Below are positions 20,985-31,534 of a DNA stretch of 64,000 bases, one piece after another (position 1 is the first letter of the stretch; each line of letters opens with the position of its first letter). The stretch spans positions 4,606,501-4,670,500 of the forward strand of contig JAILWY010000005.1 of NCBI GenBank assembly GCA_022113835.1. The letters are read 5' to 3'. The notes beneath the pieces are model-generated. The model was not told the DNA's origin. It made no database searches and saw only the letters and a program-made list of their open reading frames with translations. Made by a program: the position numbers and the translations under genes. The DNA comes from Atopsyche davidsoni. Taxonomy: Eukaryota; Arthropoda; Insecta; Trichoptera; Hydrobiosidae.

Positions 20985-22892
20985 ATGGAGTCTTATGAGC
21001 TCGTCAGAAACCTAATAACGATCACAAATGAACCGCCAAAGCTAAATCATCCAAGTTCATCCGCCGAACTGTAAGTATAACCCTTGCAACTATTGTAAAT
21101 TAACATAAGCAAATTCACATTAGTCATGGCAGTTGCACATTACCAACGGAACAAATAAGATTTCCAGTGATAGAGCGGTGTATTTTTTAATCAAATTTTA
21201 ATAATTTGGTCCCAAAATGTAAATAAATATAATTTTAGATTGTGAATATATAAAATTGGGAATCTGCGAGTCACAATAAAATACCACATGATGGTCATCC
21301 TTATTTACTCGGCAGCCATTTGCCTATCCTAACCTAACCTAACACCTAAGACAAAGTGTTAGTAGCAACGTTTTAGTCTTTGTCGATTTCCTAGCGAAGT
21401 TACTATGGAAATAACAAGAACTCTGCCGGAACGGGAATGGCTTACCTCTAAGGGGCAAGATAACTAATGACTCCCTGGAAAAGTCAAACCTAACCCGACC
21501 TACCCCAAAAGTCAAAAGTAACAATGACTTTCTTAAAGAATTCTGAAATTCGGCAAACTTAACCTAGTGATTCTTTCAACCTTAACTTTTGATGCATTGC
21601 TGCATTCCTCGCGGCTCCATTAACATCCTCATCTCGTGCGTCCATTATCCAGCTTTCCATACCCAATAACAAGTTTATTTTCATTTTTGAAAATATTATA
21701 TATTATTATTTTATATCAATATACTACCAATGGGGAGTTTATTCCATATATTATGTGCGCTTATTGTATTTTATCTTATCATAGAATTGAGGCTTGTCTG
21801 TAATCTGATAAACGCAGCAATCTAGAATGAACAGTCAGACATAAAGAAAAATATATTATTTAGGTTTATTTTTTCTTTTTAAATCTTTACAAGCATGACA
21901 GCTCCGGTAAACTGCGATTCGATCGGTCCCTCAGAGCGCGGGCGGTTGTCGAGCAGTCGGCTCATATATTTTGTACAGTTGTAAAATATGCCTAATCACA
22001 TTAGTAAGTAATATAAGCCTGTAAAGGTAATTAAAACGCACTCGATTGACGTTAAATCCACAAAATAGACATATAATTCTAAATTTCTAACAAAAACGCG
22101 AACCGGCTCGACGAGAGGGCCGGAGGGTCTCCCGCTCGGGGCGGCTCGATGTTTCCCCCGGCCGGTCTACGCCTCTGGCCACTCCGCCCTCCGCGCGTAT
22201 TCCGAGTCTGACTTTTCACTTCTTTTCGCAGTGCTCACAGCCCGTCCGTGTCCTACACTCCCCGCATTAGAGAATATACGAGCCATGGGCGAACCGTCTC
22301 CGACTTCACTGACGGGGGGAACGACTCGAATCAGAGCCGAGACGAGTGCGGGCCCTACAGATCCCGCGGTCCCTCTCACCCCGCCTTCATGAGGGATGCC
22401 GCTCGCCTCGCTTCCTTCACCAATTGGCCGGGGCGCATGCATCAGCGGCCGGCCGAACTGGTCGACGCTGGCTTCTACTACGCCGGGCAGGGCGACCAGA
22501 CCATCTGCTACCACTGCGGCGGCGGCCTCAAGGATTGGGAGGACGGAGACCTGCCGTGGGAGCAGCACGCCATGTGGTTCGGGCTGTGCCCCTACTTGCT
22601 CGCCGTCAAGGGCGAGCACTACGTCTACGAGGTCCAGCTGCGTCTGTCGATCGCCGAGAGTTCTCCGCTTCCGAAGCCCGAGAGCAAACCCGCGCCGACG
22701 GTCGTCACGCAGATGAATGATCGTAGCGTCGACTACTCCAAGCTCTGCGGGATCTGCTGCGAGGGCGAGCGAAACATCTGCATCATGCCGTGCGGTCACG
22801 TGTTCACTTGCGGCAAATGCACGATTTCCATCGACACTTGCCCTGTGTGCCGAGGACCAATTAATAATTTCCAGCGTTTGTACTATTCGTAG
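20985..22892 (+). CDS. IAP-C: single-BIR plus RING inhibitor of apoptosis, two exons
   Basis: Exon 1 is 20985-21070 (start context GCAAAATG; donor CT|GTAAGTATA). Exon 2 is 22232-22892 (acceptor CTTTTCGCAG). Joined in phase 2 they code for 248 residues. Exon 1 (MESYELVRNLITITNEPPK...) differs strongly in protein from that of IAP-B although the DNA around it aligns. One BIR remains (ligands C121, C124, H141, C148), matching BIR2 of A and B. BIR1 has been removed by an in-frame deletion joining NQS to RDECGP. The RING starts at about C201 (CGIC...PCGH...CPVC) and the protein ends FQRLYYS. The BIR keeps the PWEQHAMWF groove, so antagonist or caspase binding is plausible. The gene appears intact. 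Confidence 0.87.
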
Positions 22893-22908
22893 TCGGTCAA
22901 CCCATTGC

Positions 22909-23804
22909 CAGGGACAGACTCCCATATTCGAGTTTTTTTATTATTTTCTGGAATATTTTGTGAAAAATTGACGGCACCAATCAAAAAAAATTAAATGCAA
23001 AAAGTTAGATACATCCTTTCTTCCGAACAGAGTATATTTTTATTTTTTATAAATTTACTTTTAACATGAATATGAATTTAATAATAATATTTAATATATA
23101 ATAATGTATCTTTCCGATTGAAAAAAAAAACAGTAATTAAAAAAAAGTATATTTAGTAATTAAACAGTAAGCGAAAATAATAACATCGTTATAATTTTCC
23201 AATAAATAATTCTTTCCAGAAAATCATATAAAAGCTAGTTGAAATAGCATCTTATGGTGGCTGATCCCTTTGATGGGTCAATTTTCATGTTTTTTGATAA
23301 TTTTTTGCGAAAAATCTACTGCATCAATAGAAAATTTTTGCTAATGCTTAAAGTTAAATACGTTCTTTTTTCTAAAGACAAGACTTTTTTATCTCTTGTA
23401 AATTGACACTTATATGATAAATATGTGTTTTCCCGATTAAAGTTTAGGAATTTGGAGATTATTAAAAAGTTTGTTAAAAAAATTAATTGTTTTAATTTTT
23501 GAACTAATCTCTTTACCATAGGTTTATTTGTCATCTTTTATTTCCAATTTAATAAAGGACACCTAAATGCTTAGTGTTCTAAATCCATCGGTCATACTAA
23601 TCTCCAAATTGCTAAACATCAATTGGGTAACACATATTTATCATATAAAAAAATAAATTTATAAGAAAAAAAAAATTATCTTTAGAAAAAGGAATGCATC
23701 TAACTTTTGGGATTGAATTTTTTTCTATTGGTGCAGTAAGGGGGCGTTTTGAATTTTTTTTCTTGTCAAGGGGGCGGTGGTCAATAAAAGGTTGAGAACC
23801 TCTG
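22909..23804. mobile_element. MITE downstream of IAP-C
   Basis: Same element and position as at 1021-1919, with the same termini. Confidence 0.6.
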
Positions 23805-24848
23805 ATCTAACCGAACCTTTTGTATATTTAATTTGGAAATGTTCCATAGTTGCTTTCTCGCCGGGTTAAACTGGATGCTGTCAAACATCTCACTCATCCC
23901 GGTGAGCTCACGCTGTGTAGTCATTTTAGAGTTTTTACCTGAGACGGCCAAGTCTGCCTGCCTGTTTTATTATTTTTTTAACTTGTCTATTAGATACTTG
24001 AATCAGAATTATTAAAATTTGTGATTCGCTGTAGAAGTGCAAGGAAGTTCTACAGATATGATGGAAGGTGAAATATTTTCAAAGATTTTTTATTTAATAT
24101 AAATATAGTCTTTTGCAGCATAATTATGCTAATGTTAATAGATTTTTTTGTAATAGTAACATACTAGCACTCTTGAAACTTTTATAACGGAGTACTTTTT
24201 TATTTGAATGTCTTAAATAAAAGTAAATAGAAGTATTTTGGCAATTTTTTTTTGTTGTCCTGCCTCCTACCTGTCTCCACTGATTCCCCACCTGTATGGT
24301 TAACATGAGGTCGAGCCAATTGCACTGACTTGACTATTGCAGAGGGTGCATTGATTGCACCGCTAGATCTTTATCATTAGATAGCTCTCGGTGCTGGATA
24401 TTCTATTCCTCCGGGTGCTCACACCTCCACAGATGACAAGAGATCTTATCAAAAAAGCCTATTTAGTTGGTTATATGGAAGTTAAAATGATATTGATATT
24501 AAATGGGATAAAAGGGGTTGCATGTGTCAGGGTGAGATTCGAGGGCTTCATTGAGTCCAAAATAGTTATTTCGGCTTTGAAGATGCGACGAGTAGCCATC
24601 GTAGAAACTTTGAAATACCTGTATTGTGCATTGATAATTATTCAATATTTTTGACAAAGAGTATTCGGTGGAATTCCATTTTAATACTTTGAATATAATA
24701 TTTTTCTTCCAATTTAATTTTAAAAATCAGCATTGAAATTTATAAAATTCTTTATTTAATACATTTATTGATATGTGGAACAAACCTAGTAAATTTTTGT
24801 TTGCTAAAAGCATTGAGTTGAACTGGTGTCGGTTAGCTGCCAATGATA
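23805..24848. other. Spacer of module C
   Basis: Conserved spacer between IAP and the MSH2 tail; no gene seen. Confidence 0.5.
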
Positions 24849-25342
24849 CTAATCAGACTCCAAAAGATACTTGATGAAGGGATTGCTATGATGCTGAATG
24901 TTTTTTCTCAAGTCATCTAACTTGCTGTTGATGGTTTGTTCTGGCAGCTCCGAATCCAGTTGACTGCAGGCCCTGAGGAAGTCCAGAATAATTTCTTCAG
25001 CTTCTCGTTTTGAGGATGCCTTATCAGAAATATTCACATTCTCTACGTCGAATCTGTTGCTTTCAAGCTCTGCCTGTTTATTCTCTGCAAACTGAAATTA
25101 AAAATCTGATAATTAATGCAAATGATTTTTGTGGCCATTTTTAAGAAGCCAAAAATATCTGATTAATACATACCTTAACGACATGGTCGGGGAAGTCAGC
25201 CATTTTGGCAACGTGGATACCAAAGCTTCGTCACATATCCCAGGCTGGAGCTTGTACAACAGTGTGAGGTTCGTGAGAGTAGTCACGGCCGTCACATGCC
25301 AGTTGGACACGCGATCGACACTATTTTCGCCGTTGATGTTAT

Positions 25343-25668
25343 TGTAACGTATCGGGGTTCACACTTAAAGACTTATTTATGTCAACACAAGTTATATTTA
25401 TTTATCTACGTACAGAGTATTTATTTACATTATACATTTATATTAACATTGTCTTTTAGTACTGTCAGAGCGAGACCCGCCTTTGACACTGATCTCAAAA
25501 TGGCTTCCCCATGCATCTCCAACATTCGAGGGCTCGCGCGAGGCGCATTCCTCGATTCTCCAAAACCTCGTATTGGCGCTCTAGTCGACGCTCGCTCGAT
25601 CATTCCAGTCCTTTGCTTTATAGCGTTCTGGATGGTTCGATTTTCAAACTTACTGCTAGACCGTAACA
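25343..25668 (-). repeat. 3' LTR of the Gypsy element
   Basis: 326 bp, apparently identical to the copy at 31209-31534. The Pol frame continues into it and stops at 25430. Confidence 0.92.
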
Positions 25669-28600
25669 CTGCCCCCTCCTCAGTCGTTGTTCCGTCCCGG
25701 AACACTCGCTGTTTATTCACGTGTACGTAGCGGCAGTCTGGTCCACGTTGACATCCAGTGGTTGCGTCAAAATAGCATCGCACTGTCCTTCGCTCTATTC
25801 CACTGACCCAGGGATGATAGCAGCATACTTGGATCTTAATCCCCGTATGCTGGAATAGTTCCTCGAGCATGCTTCGCACTATACGCCAGTCCGGATAGCT
25901 CAACTTGGGCAGGCTGAACTTTCGGATCTCCTGCTCCAATAGCATCCTTCGTAGGCTTACTAGGCTATCCCATATTACTTGATAATCAGCCCCCTGATGG
26001 GCTGTTTCTCTTGTAATTAGGAAGAACAACTTCCGGCCTTCGCGTTGTACCTGCAGAGTGTCTCCCAAAGACGACTCTTGAGCTTCTCTCTTCATGTCTC
26101 CGTACTTATGTTTTGTGACTCTTAAGACTCCCTTTGACATGTCCGAGTCTTTACTTATTTCTTGAACCAGAGCATAATCTTTCGGTGTCAAAAATAAATC
26201 TTGTCTCACTTCGGTGGTTACACCATATCTGGCCTTTCTTCCGGCACCGTGTCGGATCATGAATTCGCCAAATGTTAATTCTTCTGCCGGCACTCGACAT
26301 ACTCGCACTGTCTGATCAGTTGCCTCATCGTTACTGCCCAAAAAAGGGCTCAGGCGGTTAAAATGAACAACCCTAGGTTTTCCAATCGGTCTCTTCCGGA
26401 TGCGATATATTACATCATTTATCTTTTTCATTACTTCGTACGGACCGTCCCACGCCCGTTGGAGTTTTGGAGAGAGCCCCCTCCGTCTCTGAGGATTGAA
26501 TAGCCAAACCAGATCCCCGGCTTGGTGTCCACCTCCTTCAGCTCCCAGGTCGTATCGATCCTTCATCCGATCACTAGCATCTTGGATGTTGACCCGTACT
26601 CTGTCATGAGTTTCGTTTAGCTGACGGCGTAAGTCTGAGACGTAGCCTTCTCCCACCAAGCTTTCTCCAGGTTTCCCTCCGAACTTCAAATCGCACGGGA
26701 GGCGCAGTTCTCGCCCAAAAATTACACTAGCTGGTGTTTGTCTAGTCGCCTCGTGGATGGAAGAACGATACGCCAATAAGAACAGGTGCAGGTGTCTGTC
26801 CCAGTCTCTTTGATGATCAGCGACAACTTTGGATAAATATTTACCCATAGTCCGGTTCATTCTCTCGACCATTCCGTCAGATTGCGGATGTAGTGCTGTT
26901 GTCCTCGTCTTTCGAATGCCCAGAGTTTCACACACTCCCTGAAAGACAGACGATTCAAAATTTCTCCCTTGGTCAGAATGCAACTCCATCGGAATGCCAA
27001 ATCGGCAGATCCATTCCTTCACAATAACGTCAGCGACAGTAACGGCTTCTTGGTTCGGGATGGCGTATGCTTCCACCCATTTACTGAAGTAGTCCATCGT
27101 CACCAAGATGTATTTGTTTCCGGCTTCTGATGTAGGAAACGGGCCCGCTACATCGATCGCTATTCTCTCAAATGGGCTCCCAACGTTGTATTGACGCATA
27201 GGTGCTCTTCGTTTGCGTTGTGGTCCATTGGCCGTTGCACAACACACGCACCTTCGGCACCAATCGCGGACGTCTTCCTTGCAATTGACCCAGTAGAACC
27301 GTTCGCGTATCTTTTCTAGGGTTTTTCTGGTCCCAAGATGGCCTCCGGATGCTCCATCGTGGATTAGTTTCAGCACTTCGGTGACCCTCTTCCTTGGAAT
27401 GACCAGCTGCAGCCTCTTTTGCGTCCCATCGTCATTTTCTAGGATGCGCTTCAACAATTTACCTTCTAATGTCAAGGAGTTCCACTGTGCCCAATATGCT
27501 TTCACACTTGGAGATAAAGAAGCTATTTCTTCCCAGATTGGCCGATGTCCAGCTCTCTTCCATTTGAGCACGTATTTTAACTCTGGATCATTTTCTTGGT
27601 CTATCAGCACATCAGTCTCGGACCACTCGTCATTACGTACAGTCACTCTTTCGACTGTAGCTGATTTTTCCTCTGCCCGACAGCAATGAGTACAGTTCTC
27701 AGCGCAGGGCCTTCTTGATAGAGCATCGGCATTACGATGAATGGTTCCTGCTCGATGTTCAATGTCAAAATCGAACTCTTGAAGTCTTTCGATCCATCTT
27801 GCTACTTGATTTTCGGGGTTTTTGAATCGTAGCAACCACGTCAGTGCAGCGTGATCAGTTCGGAGAAGGAATTTCCTTCCGTAGAGATATTTGTGAAAAT
27901 GTTCGACGGACTTCACGACTGCGAGCAGTTCTCTTCGCGTCACACAATAATTGCGCTCTGGTTTTGATAACACCTTGCTAAAGTACGCAATCACTTTTTC
28001 ATGGCCGTCTTGCATTTGCGATAAGACCCCTCCGATACCCACGTTGCTCGCATCAGTATCCAAGATAAATTTCTCGTCCGGTTTCGGATAACTCAGGATG
28101 GGGGCGCTGCTTAGTCTCTGTCGTAGCTCGTCAAATGCTGTTTGGCAGTCTTGGCTCCACACAAATTCATTGCGTTCCTCGGTTAATCTGATTAGAGGTT
28201 TAGCGATGTCTGCAAACCCGGGAACAAATCGTCGATAGTACGTGCATAATCCTAAGAAACTTCTTATTTCGTTTTTGTCCTTAGGTTCCGGCCATTCTTT
28301 GACGGTTATTATTTTCTCGGGATCGACAGTAACTCCGTGAGCAGATATCACATGACCGAGATATTTCACTGTCCTCTGAAATAAGTTGCACTTAGATGGA
28401 TTAAGTTTCAGGCTAGCTTCTTGAAGCCGTCGAAACACTTGTTCTAAGTTTTTTAAATGATCGTCAAAAGTTCTTCCAAGCACTATAATATCGTCAAGAT
28501 AAACGAGACAAGTTTCCCAGGACAATCCTCGAAGTACATTCTCCATTAGGCGCTCAAATGTAGCCGGCGCGTTGCATAGACCAAAGGGCATTACGGTGAA

Positions 28601-29980
28601 CTGCCAAAGGCCATTTCCAGTCGAGAAAGCTGTCTTTTCTTTATCTTTAGGATCAAGTTCGACCTGCCAGTAGCCACTCTTAAGGTCTAGGGTTGAGAAC
28701 ATTTTGCATCCAACTAATGAGTCCAGAGTGTCGTCTATTCGCGGCAGAGGGTAACTGTCCTTCTTCGTTACGTTGTTAAGCTGCCGATAGTCCACGCAAA
28801 AACGGGTTGTTCCGTCTTTCTTCTTAACTAGTACGACAGGTGAGTTCCACGGACTATTTGATCGTTCAATAATTTTTCCTTGGTTCATTTCTTGAATGAT
28901 CCGCTCAGCCTCTTCTCTTTTTGCCAGCGGTAACCTTCTCGGTGCTTGTCGAATCGGTCTTGCTTCGCCCGTATCTATTCGATGTCGCACAATGTTAGTC
29001 CGGCCGCGTAATTCTTTCGAGCCTTCGAAAACATCTTGATACCGACGGATTAATTCTACAATATATTGTTTCTGTTTTGCTGTTAGTTCTTGACAGGAAT
29101 CGTCCAATAGTCGCTGGAGATGTTTGGGCAGTTTCGTATTTACTCCTGACGGGGTGTCTTTCAACTGTCGGACTATTGTGGACACTGCAGAATAATTTGC
29201 GAGTGGGCTACCTTTCTTCAGATCCACAGGAAAGTCATTGATATTAATCAAACGTACGGGTATCTCCTGTGTCGTACGTATCAGCGATTTAGCGACCAGG
29301 ACTCCAGGGGCTTGCATCGTATTTCCAGGCTCGAGCATTAGTATTAGTCCTTCCGGAAGCTTGGCATTTAAGCAGGCTTGCACAATCATTTCGCTACGTT
29401 TTGGCACCACCGTGTTCACTGCTAGTATAACTTGTCCGGTTCCGTTCTCATTCGCCTCAAGGACAAGTTCTTCGCCATCAATTTTGACAACTCCTTCTTT
29501 CAAGTCAAGCTTAAATCCTAACTTTGTCATAAGATCCATGCCAAGAATGACTTCCTCTTCTATTTCAGCCACTAACGTTATATGTTCGGCAGTGACTGCG
29601 CCAAATTGAAAAGTGGCGACCATCTCCCCGTGAACGCGAGCCGCTTCGCCTGTCGCAGTACGAAGTCTCCATCTGGAGGGGAACAAACGCTCTTTAGACA
29701 TGACAATATCTGGCCGTAGGATTGTCATTGTTGCTCCGGTGTCCAATAGTAGTTTCCGGTTTCTTCCATTGACCAATCCATTTACAAATATGCTATCCGT
29801 GCGTCCCTTTAGTGTTGCGACTCTTGCAGAACGGCGCGGGAGGCTAGTAGTGCGGGTCGAAGGTTGCCCCTTTCCATCAACCCATTCTAGTTTTCCGAAG
29901 ATTCTTGATACCTTCCTCCGTCTTGAAGTTTTCTGGGACAGCGAATCCTCAAATGACCAATCTGGCCACAATTCCAACAC
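25430..29980 (-). CDS. pol: Gypsy Pol polyprotein (protease, RT, RNase H, integrase)
   Basis: An uninterrupted frame of about 1,516 codons. The order is aspartic protease (LLLDTGATMTI, about residue 80), reverse transcriptase with YLDD (about 495), RNase H (LDTDASN, about 640), integrase zinc-binding HHCC (about 864-904), catalytic D,D35E (AIDVAG, HSDQG, GMVER) and a GPY module (GPYEV, about 1170). A long C-terminal extension carries a C-x7-C-x5-C-x3-H zinc-finger pattern (CYFDATTGC...C...H, about 1400-1420). The last 78 residues are coded by the LTR itself. The frame overlaps gag by 94 nt in the -1 frame, so expression by frameshifting is likely; the Met at 29980 is probably not a start. I saw no perfect slippery heptamer; GGAAAAC lies just before the gag stop. 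Confidence 0.93.
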   Translation of the reverse strand: MLELWPDWSFEDSLSQKTSRRRKVSRIFGKLEWVDGKGQPSTRTTSLPRRSARVATLKGRTDSIFVNGLVNGRNRKLLLDTGATMTILRPDIVMSKERLFPSRWRLRTATGEAARVHGEMVATFQFGAVTAEHITLVAEIEEEVILGMDLMTKLGFKLDLKEGVVKIDGEELVLEANENGTGQVILAVNTVVPKRSEMIVQACLNAKLPEGLILMLEPGNTMQAPGVLVAKSLIRTTQEIPVRLININDFPVDLKKGSPLANYSAVSTIVRQLKDTPSGVNTKLPKHLQRLLDDSCQELTAKQKQYIVELIRRYQDVFEGSKELRGRTNIVRHRIDTGEARPIRQAPRRLPLAKREEAERIIQEMNQGKIIERSNSPWNSPVVLVKKKDGTTRFCVDYRQLNNVTKKDSYPLPRIDDTLDSLVGCKMFSTLDLKSGYWQVELDPKDKEKTAFSTGNGLWQFTVMPFGLCNAPATFERLMENVLRGLSWETCLVYLDDIIVLGRTFDDHLKNLEQVFRRLQEASLKLNPSKCNLFQRTVKYLGHVISAHGVTVDPEKIITVKEWPEPKDKNEIRSFLGLCTYYRRFVPGFADIAKPLIRLTEERNEFVWSQDCQTAFDELRQRLSSAPILSYPKPDEKFILDTDASNVGIGGVLSQMQDGHEKVIAYFSKVLSKPERNYCVTRRELLAVVKSVEHFHKYLYGRKFLLRTDHAALTWLLRFKNPENQVARWIERLQEFDFDIEHRAGTIHRNADALSRRPCAENCTHCCRAEEKSATVERVTVRNDEWSETDVLIDQENDPELKYVLKWKRAGHRPIWEEIASLSPSVKAYWAQWNSLTLEGKLLKRILENDDGTQKRLQLVIPRKRVTEVLKLIHDGASGGHLGTRKTLEKIRERFYWVNCKEDVRDWCRRCVCCATANGPQRKRRAPMRQYNVGSPFERIAIDVAGPFPTSEAGNKYILVTMDYFSKWVEAYAIPNQEAVTVADVIVKEWICRFGIPMELHSDQGRNFESSVFQGVCETLGIRKTRTTALHPQSDGMVERMNRTMGKYLSKVVADHQRDWDRHLHLFLLAYRSSIHEATRQTPASVIFGRELRLPCDLKFGGKPGESLVGEGYVSDLRRQLNETHDRVRVNIQDASDRMKDRYDLGAEGGGHQAGDLVWLFNPQRRRGLSPKLQRAWDGPYEVMKKINDVIYRIRKRPIGKPRVVHFNRLSPFLGSNDEATDQTVRVCRVPAEELTFGEFMIRHGAGRKARYGVTTEVRQDLFLTPKDYALVQEISKDSDMSKGVLRVTKHKYGDMKREAQESSLGDTLQVQREGRKLFFLITRETAHQGADYQVIWDSLVSLRRMLLEQEIRKFSLPKLSYPDWRIVRSMLEELFQHTGIKIQVCCYHPWVSGIERRTVRCYFDATTGCQRGPDCRYVHVNKQRVFRDGTTTEEGAVLRSSSKFENRTIQNAIKQRTGMIERASTRAPIRGFGESRNAPRASPRMLEMHGEAILRSVSKAGLALTVLKDNVNINV

Positions 29981-31155
29981 CGAGGTCTTTCAGACTTCTT
30001 AAATTTAAGGGCTTCCAATACGCGCTGAACTATTTCTTCTATCGATAGGTTCGATGGGGCTTCTTCCACGCCTTCCATGGCCCGGACGCGAGGATGGCTT
30101 CTTAGTGATTGCTTGACTGCCTCGAACTCAAGGGCTTGAGTCAAGGCGTCACTCAATGTCTTCGGGCGGGCTAATTTCACGGCTAGTTGTGTCTCTACTT
30201 CTCTCAAACCATCTAAAAATTTTTCTACCGCCAGGCTCTCATATACGTCATCAGGAACAGTTGGGTAGGCGCTTCGCACCATTCGCACGATGTCCGCCTC
30301 GAACTCTTGGAGTGATTCTGTTGGTTTCTGGTAGCGGTTTTTTAACTGGGACCGATAAATCTGTTCCATATACCGATTACCAAAACGCATATCAAGTCGT
30401 TTAGTCAGCTCAGTGTAGTTGACCCTGTCCTCCAGCGGAATCGTTTGCAATACCCTGAGGGCATCGCCACGCAGTAAGAGACTCAATATGGATGCTTTTT
30501 TTATAGCTGACCATCCGTTGATCATGGCCGCCGTCTCGAATAGCGCCAAATACTCCTCCCATACGGTTTTTCCATCAAAAGTCGGCAGATCAGTTTTTAT
30601 GCTAATATTTGTCGCTTCATGCTTGTGGTCATGTTGGGGAGTATTCTCCAATGGTTTCGCGTCAGTACTTCTTTTTGTATCCATATTTCCAGAGTGACTC
30701 GCCGATTCTTCCGCTTGCCCGGCTAACCGCTTTTCCATGTCTTGAATGACGTCCTTAATCCTTCGGTCAACTGATTCGTTCAGTTCTTCTATCTTCGCGT
30801 CAAGCTTGGTGGTTTGTTTTTCAATCCTCGCGTCGATTGATTCCATTAGCATTGAATCCAATTTTGTCAACTGACCCGCCAGCTCAGTCCCAATCTGTTC
30901 CCGTAACTCGTTTGCTTGTTTCTCCATCTCGGTCCTCATTCCGGCCATCGTTTTGAATAAATCAGTAATGCTGCACGGCACTTCAAAGAGGAACTCCTCT
31001 GGGTTGTGGCCCTCTTGTGCCAGGGATTCCTTCAATCTTAACACAAGGGTTGGCTTTGACCCTGTGCTTAAAAGATCTCGATCTTCAAGTTCTCTCTTTA
31101 GATCTACTATTTTGAGATCACTCACGTTAACGTGCTTTGCCATTTTGTTTTTCAA
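29887..31155 (-). CDS. gag: Gypsy Gag protein
   Basis: 422 residues starting at ATG 31153-31155, shortly after the primer-binding site. The N-terminus (about 8-43) has a SAP-like pattern (LKIVDLKRELEDRDLLSTG... followed by LRL), a DNA-binding motif that is unusual but not unknown in Gag. A charged coiled-coil-like stretch follows (about 75-150). A retrotransposon Gag region comes next (WEEYLALFETAA...LLLRGDALRVLQ, about 200-330), then one CCHC zinc knuckle (CWNCGQIGHLRIRC, about 393-406). Gag forms the particle shell and binds RNA. The stop overlaps the beginning of Pol. Confidence 0.92.
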   Translation of the reverse strand: MKNKMAKHVNVSDLKIVDLKRELEDRDLLSTGSKPTLVLRLKESLAQEGHNPEEFLFEVPCSITDLFKTMAGMRTEMEKQANELREQIGTELAGQLTKLDSMLMESIDARIEKQTTKLDAKIEELNESVDRRIKDVIQDMEKRLAGQAEESASHSGNMDTKRSTDAKPLENTPQHDHKHEATNISIKTDLPTFDGKTVWEEYLALFETAAMINGWSAIKKASILSLLLRGDALRVLQTIPLEDRVNYTELTKRLDMRFGNRYMEQIYRSQLKNRYQKPTESLQEFEADIVRMVRSAYPTVPDDVYESLAVEKFLDGLREVETQLAVKLARPKTLSDALTQALEFEAVKQSLRSHPRVRAMEGVEEAPSNLSIEEIVQRVLEALKFKKSERPRCWNCGQIGHLRIRCPRKLQDGGRYQESSEN

Positions 31156-31208
31156 CTTTATTTATTTTAATTATTATTTATTTATCACCCCACACACCTG
31201 ACACCAAT

Positions 31209-31534
31209 TGTAACGTATCGGGGTTCACACTTAAAGACTTATTTATGTCAACACAAGTTATATTTATTTATCTACGTACAGAGTATTTATTTACATTATA
31301 CATTTATATTAACATTGTCTTTTAGTACTGTCAGAGCGAGACCCGCCTTTGACACTGATCTCAAAATGGCTTCCCCATGCATCTCCAACATTCGAGGGCT
31401 CGCGCGAGGCGCATTCCTCGATTCTCCAAAACCTCGTATTGGCGCTCTAGTCGACGCTCGCTCGATCATTCCAGTCCTTTGCTTTATAGCGTTCTGGATG
31501 GTTCGATTTTCAAACTTACTGCTAGACCGTAACA
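31209..31534 (-). repeat. 5' LTR of the Gypsy element
   Basis: 326 bp; promoter-side LTR in the element's own orientation. It contains the same frame that ends Pol in the other LTR. Confidence 0.92.

Larger units (their letters stand above)
25343..31534 (-). mobile_element. Full-length Ty3/Gypsy LTR retrotransposon
   Basis: Two 326-bp LTRs (25343-25668 and 31209-31534), each TG...CA on the + strand (TGTAACGTATCGG...GACCGTAACA), look identical by eye. The element is flanked by TTAT on both sides (25339-25342 and 31535-31538), a 4-bp duplication. It is transcribed leftwards. Next to the right-hand (5') LTR is a primer-binding candidate TGGTGTCAGGTGTGTGG (minus strand, about 31190-31206). Next to the left-hand LTR is a polypurine tract GAGGAGGGGGCAG (25669-25681). 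Gag and Pol frames are open and no env is present. All signs point to a recent insertion. Confidence 0.93.
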
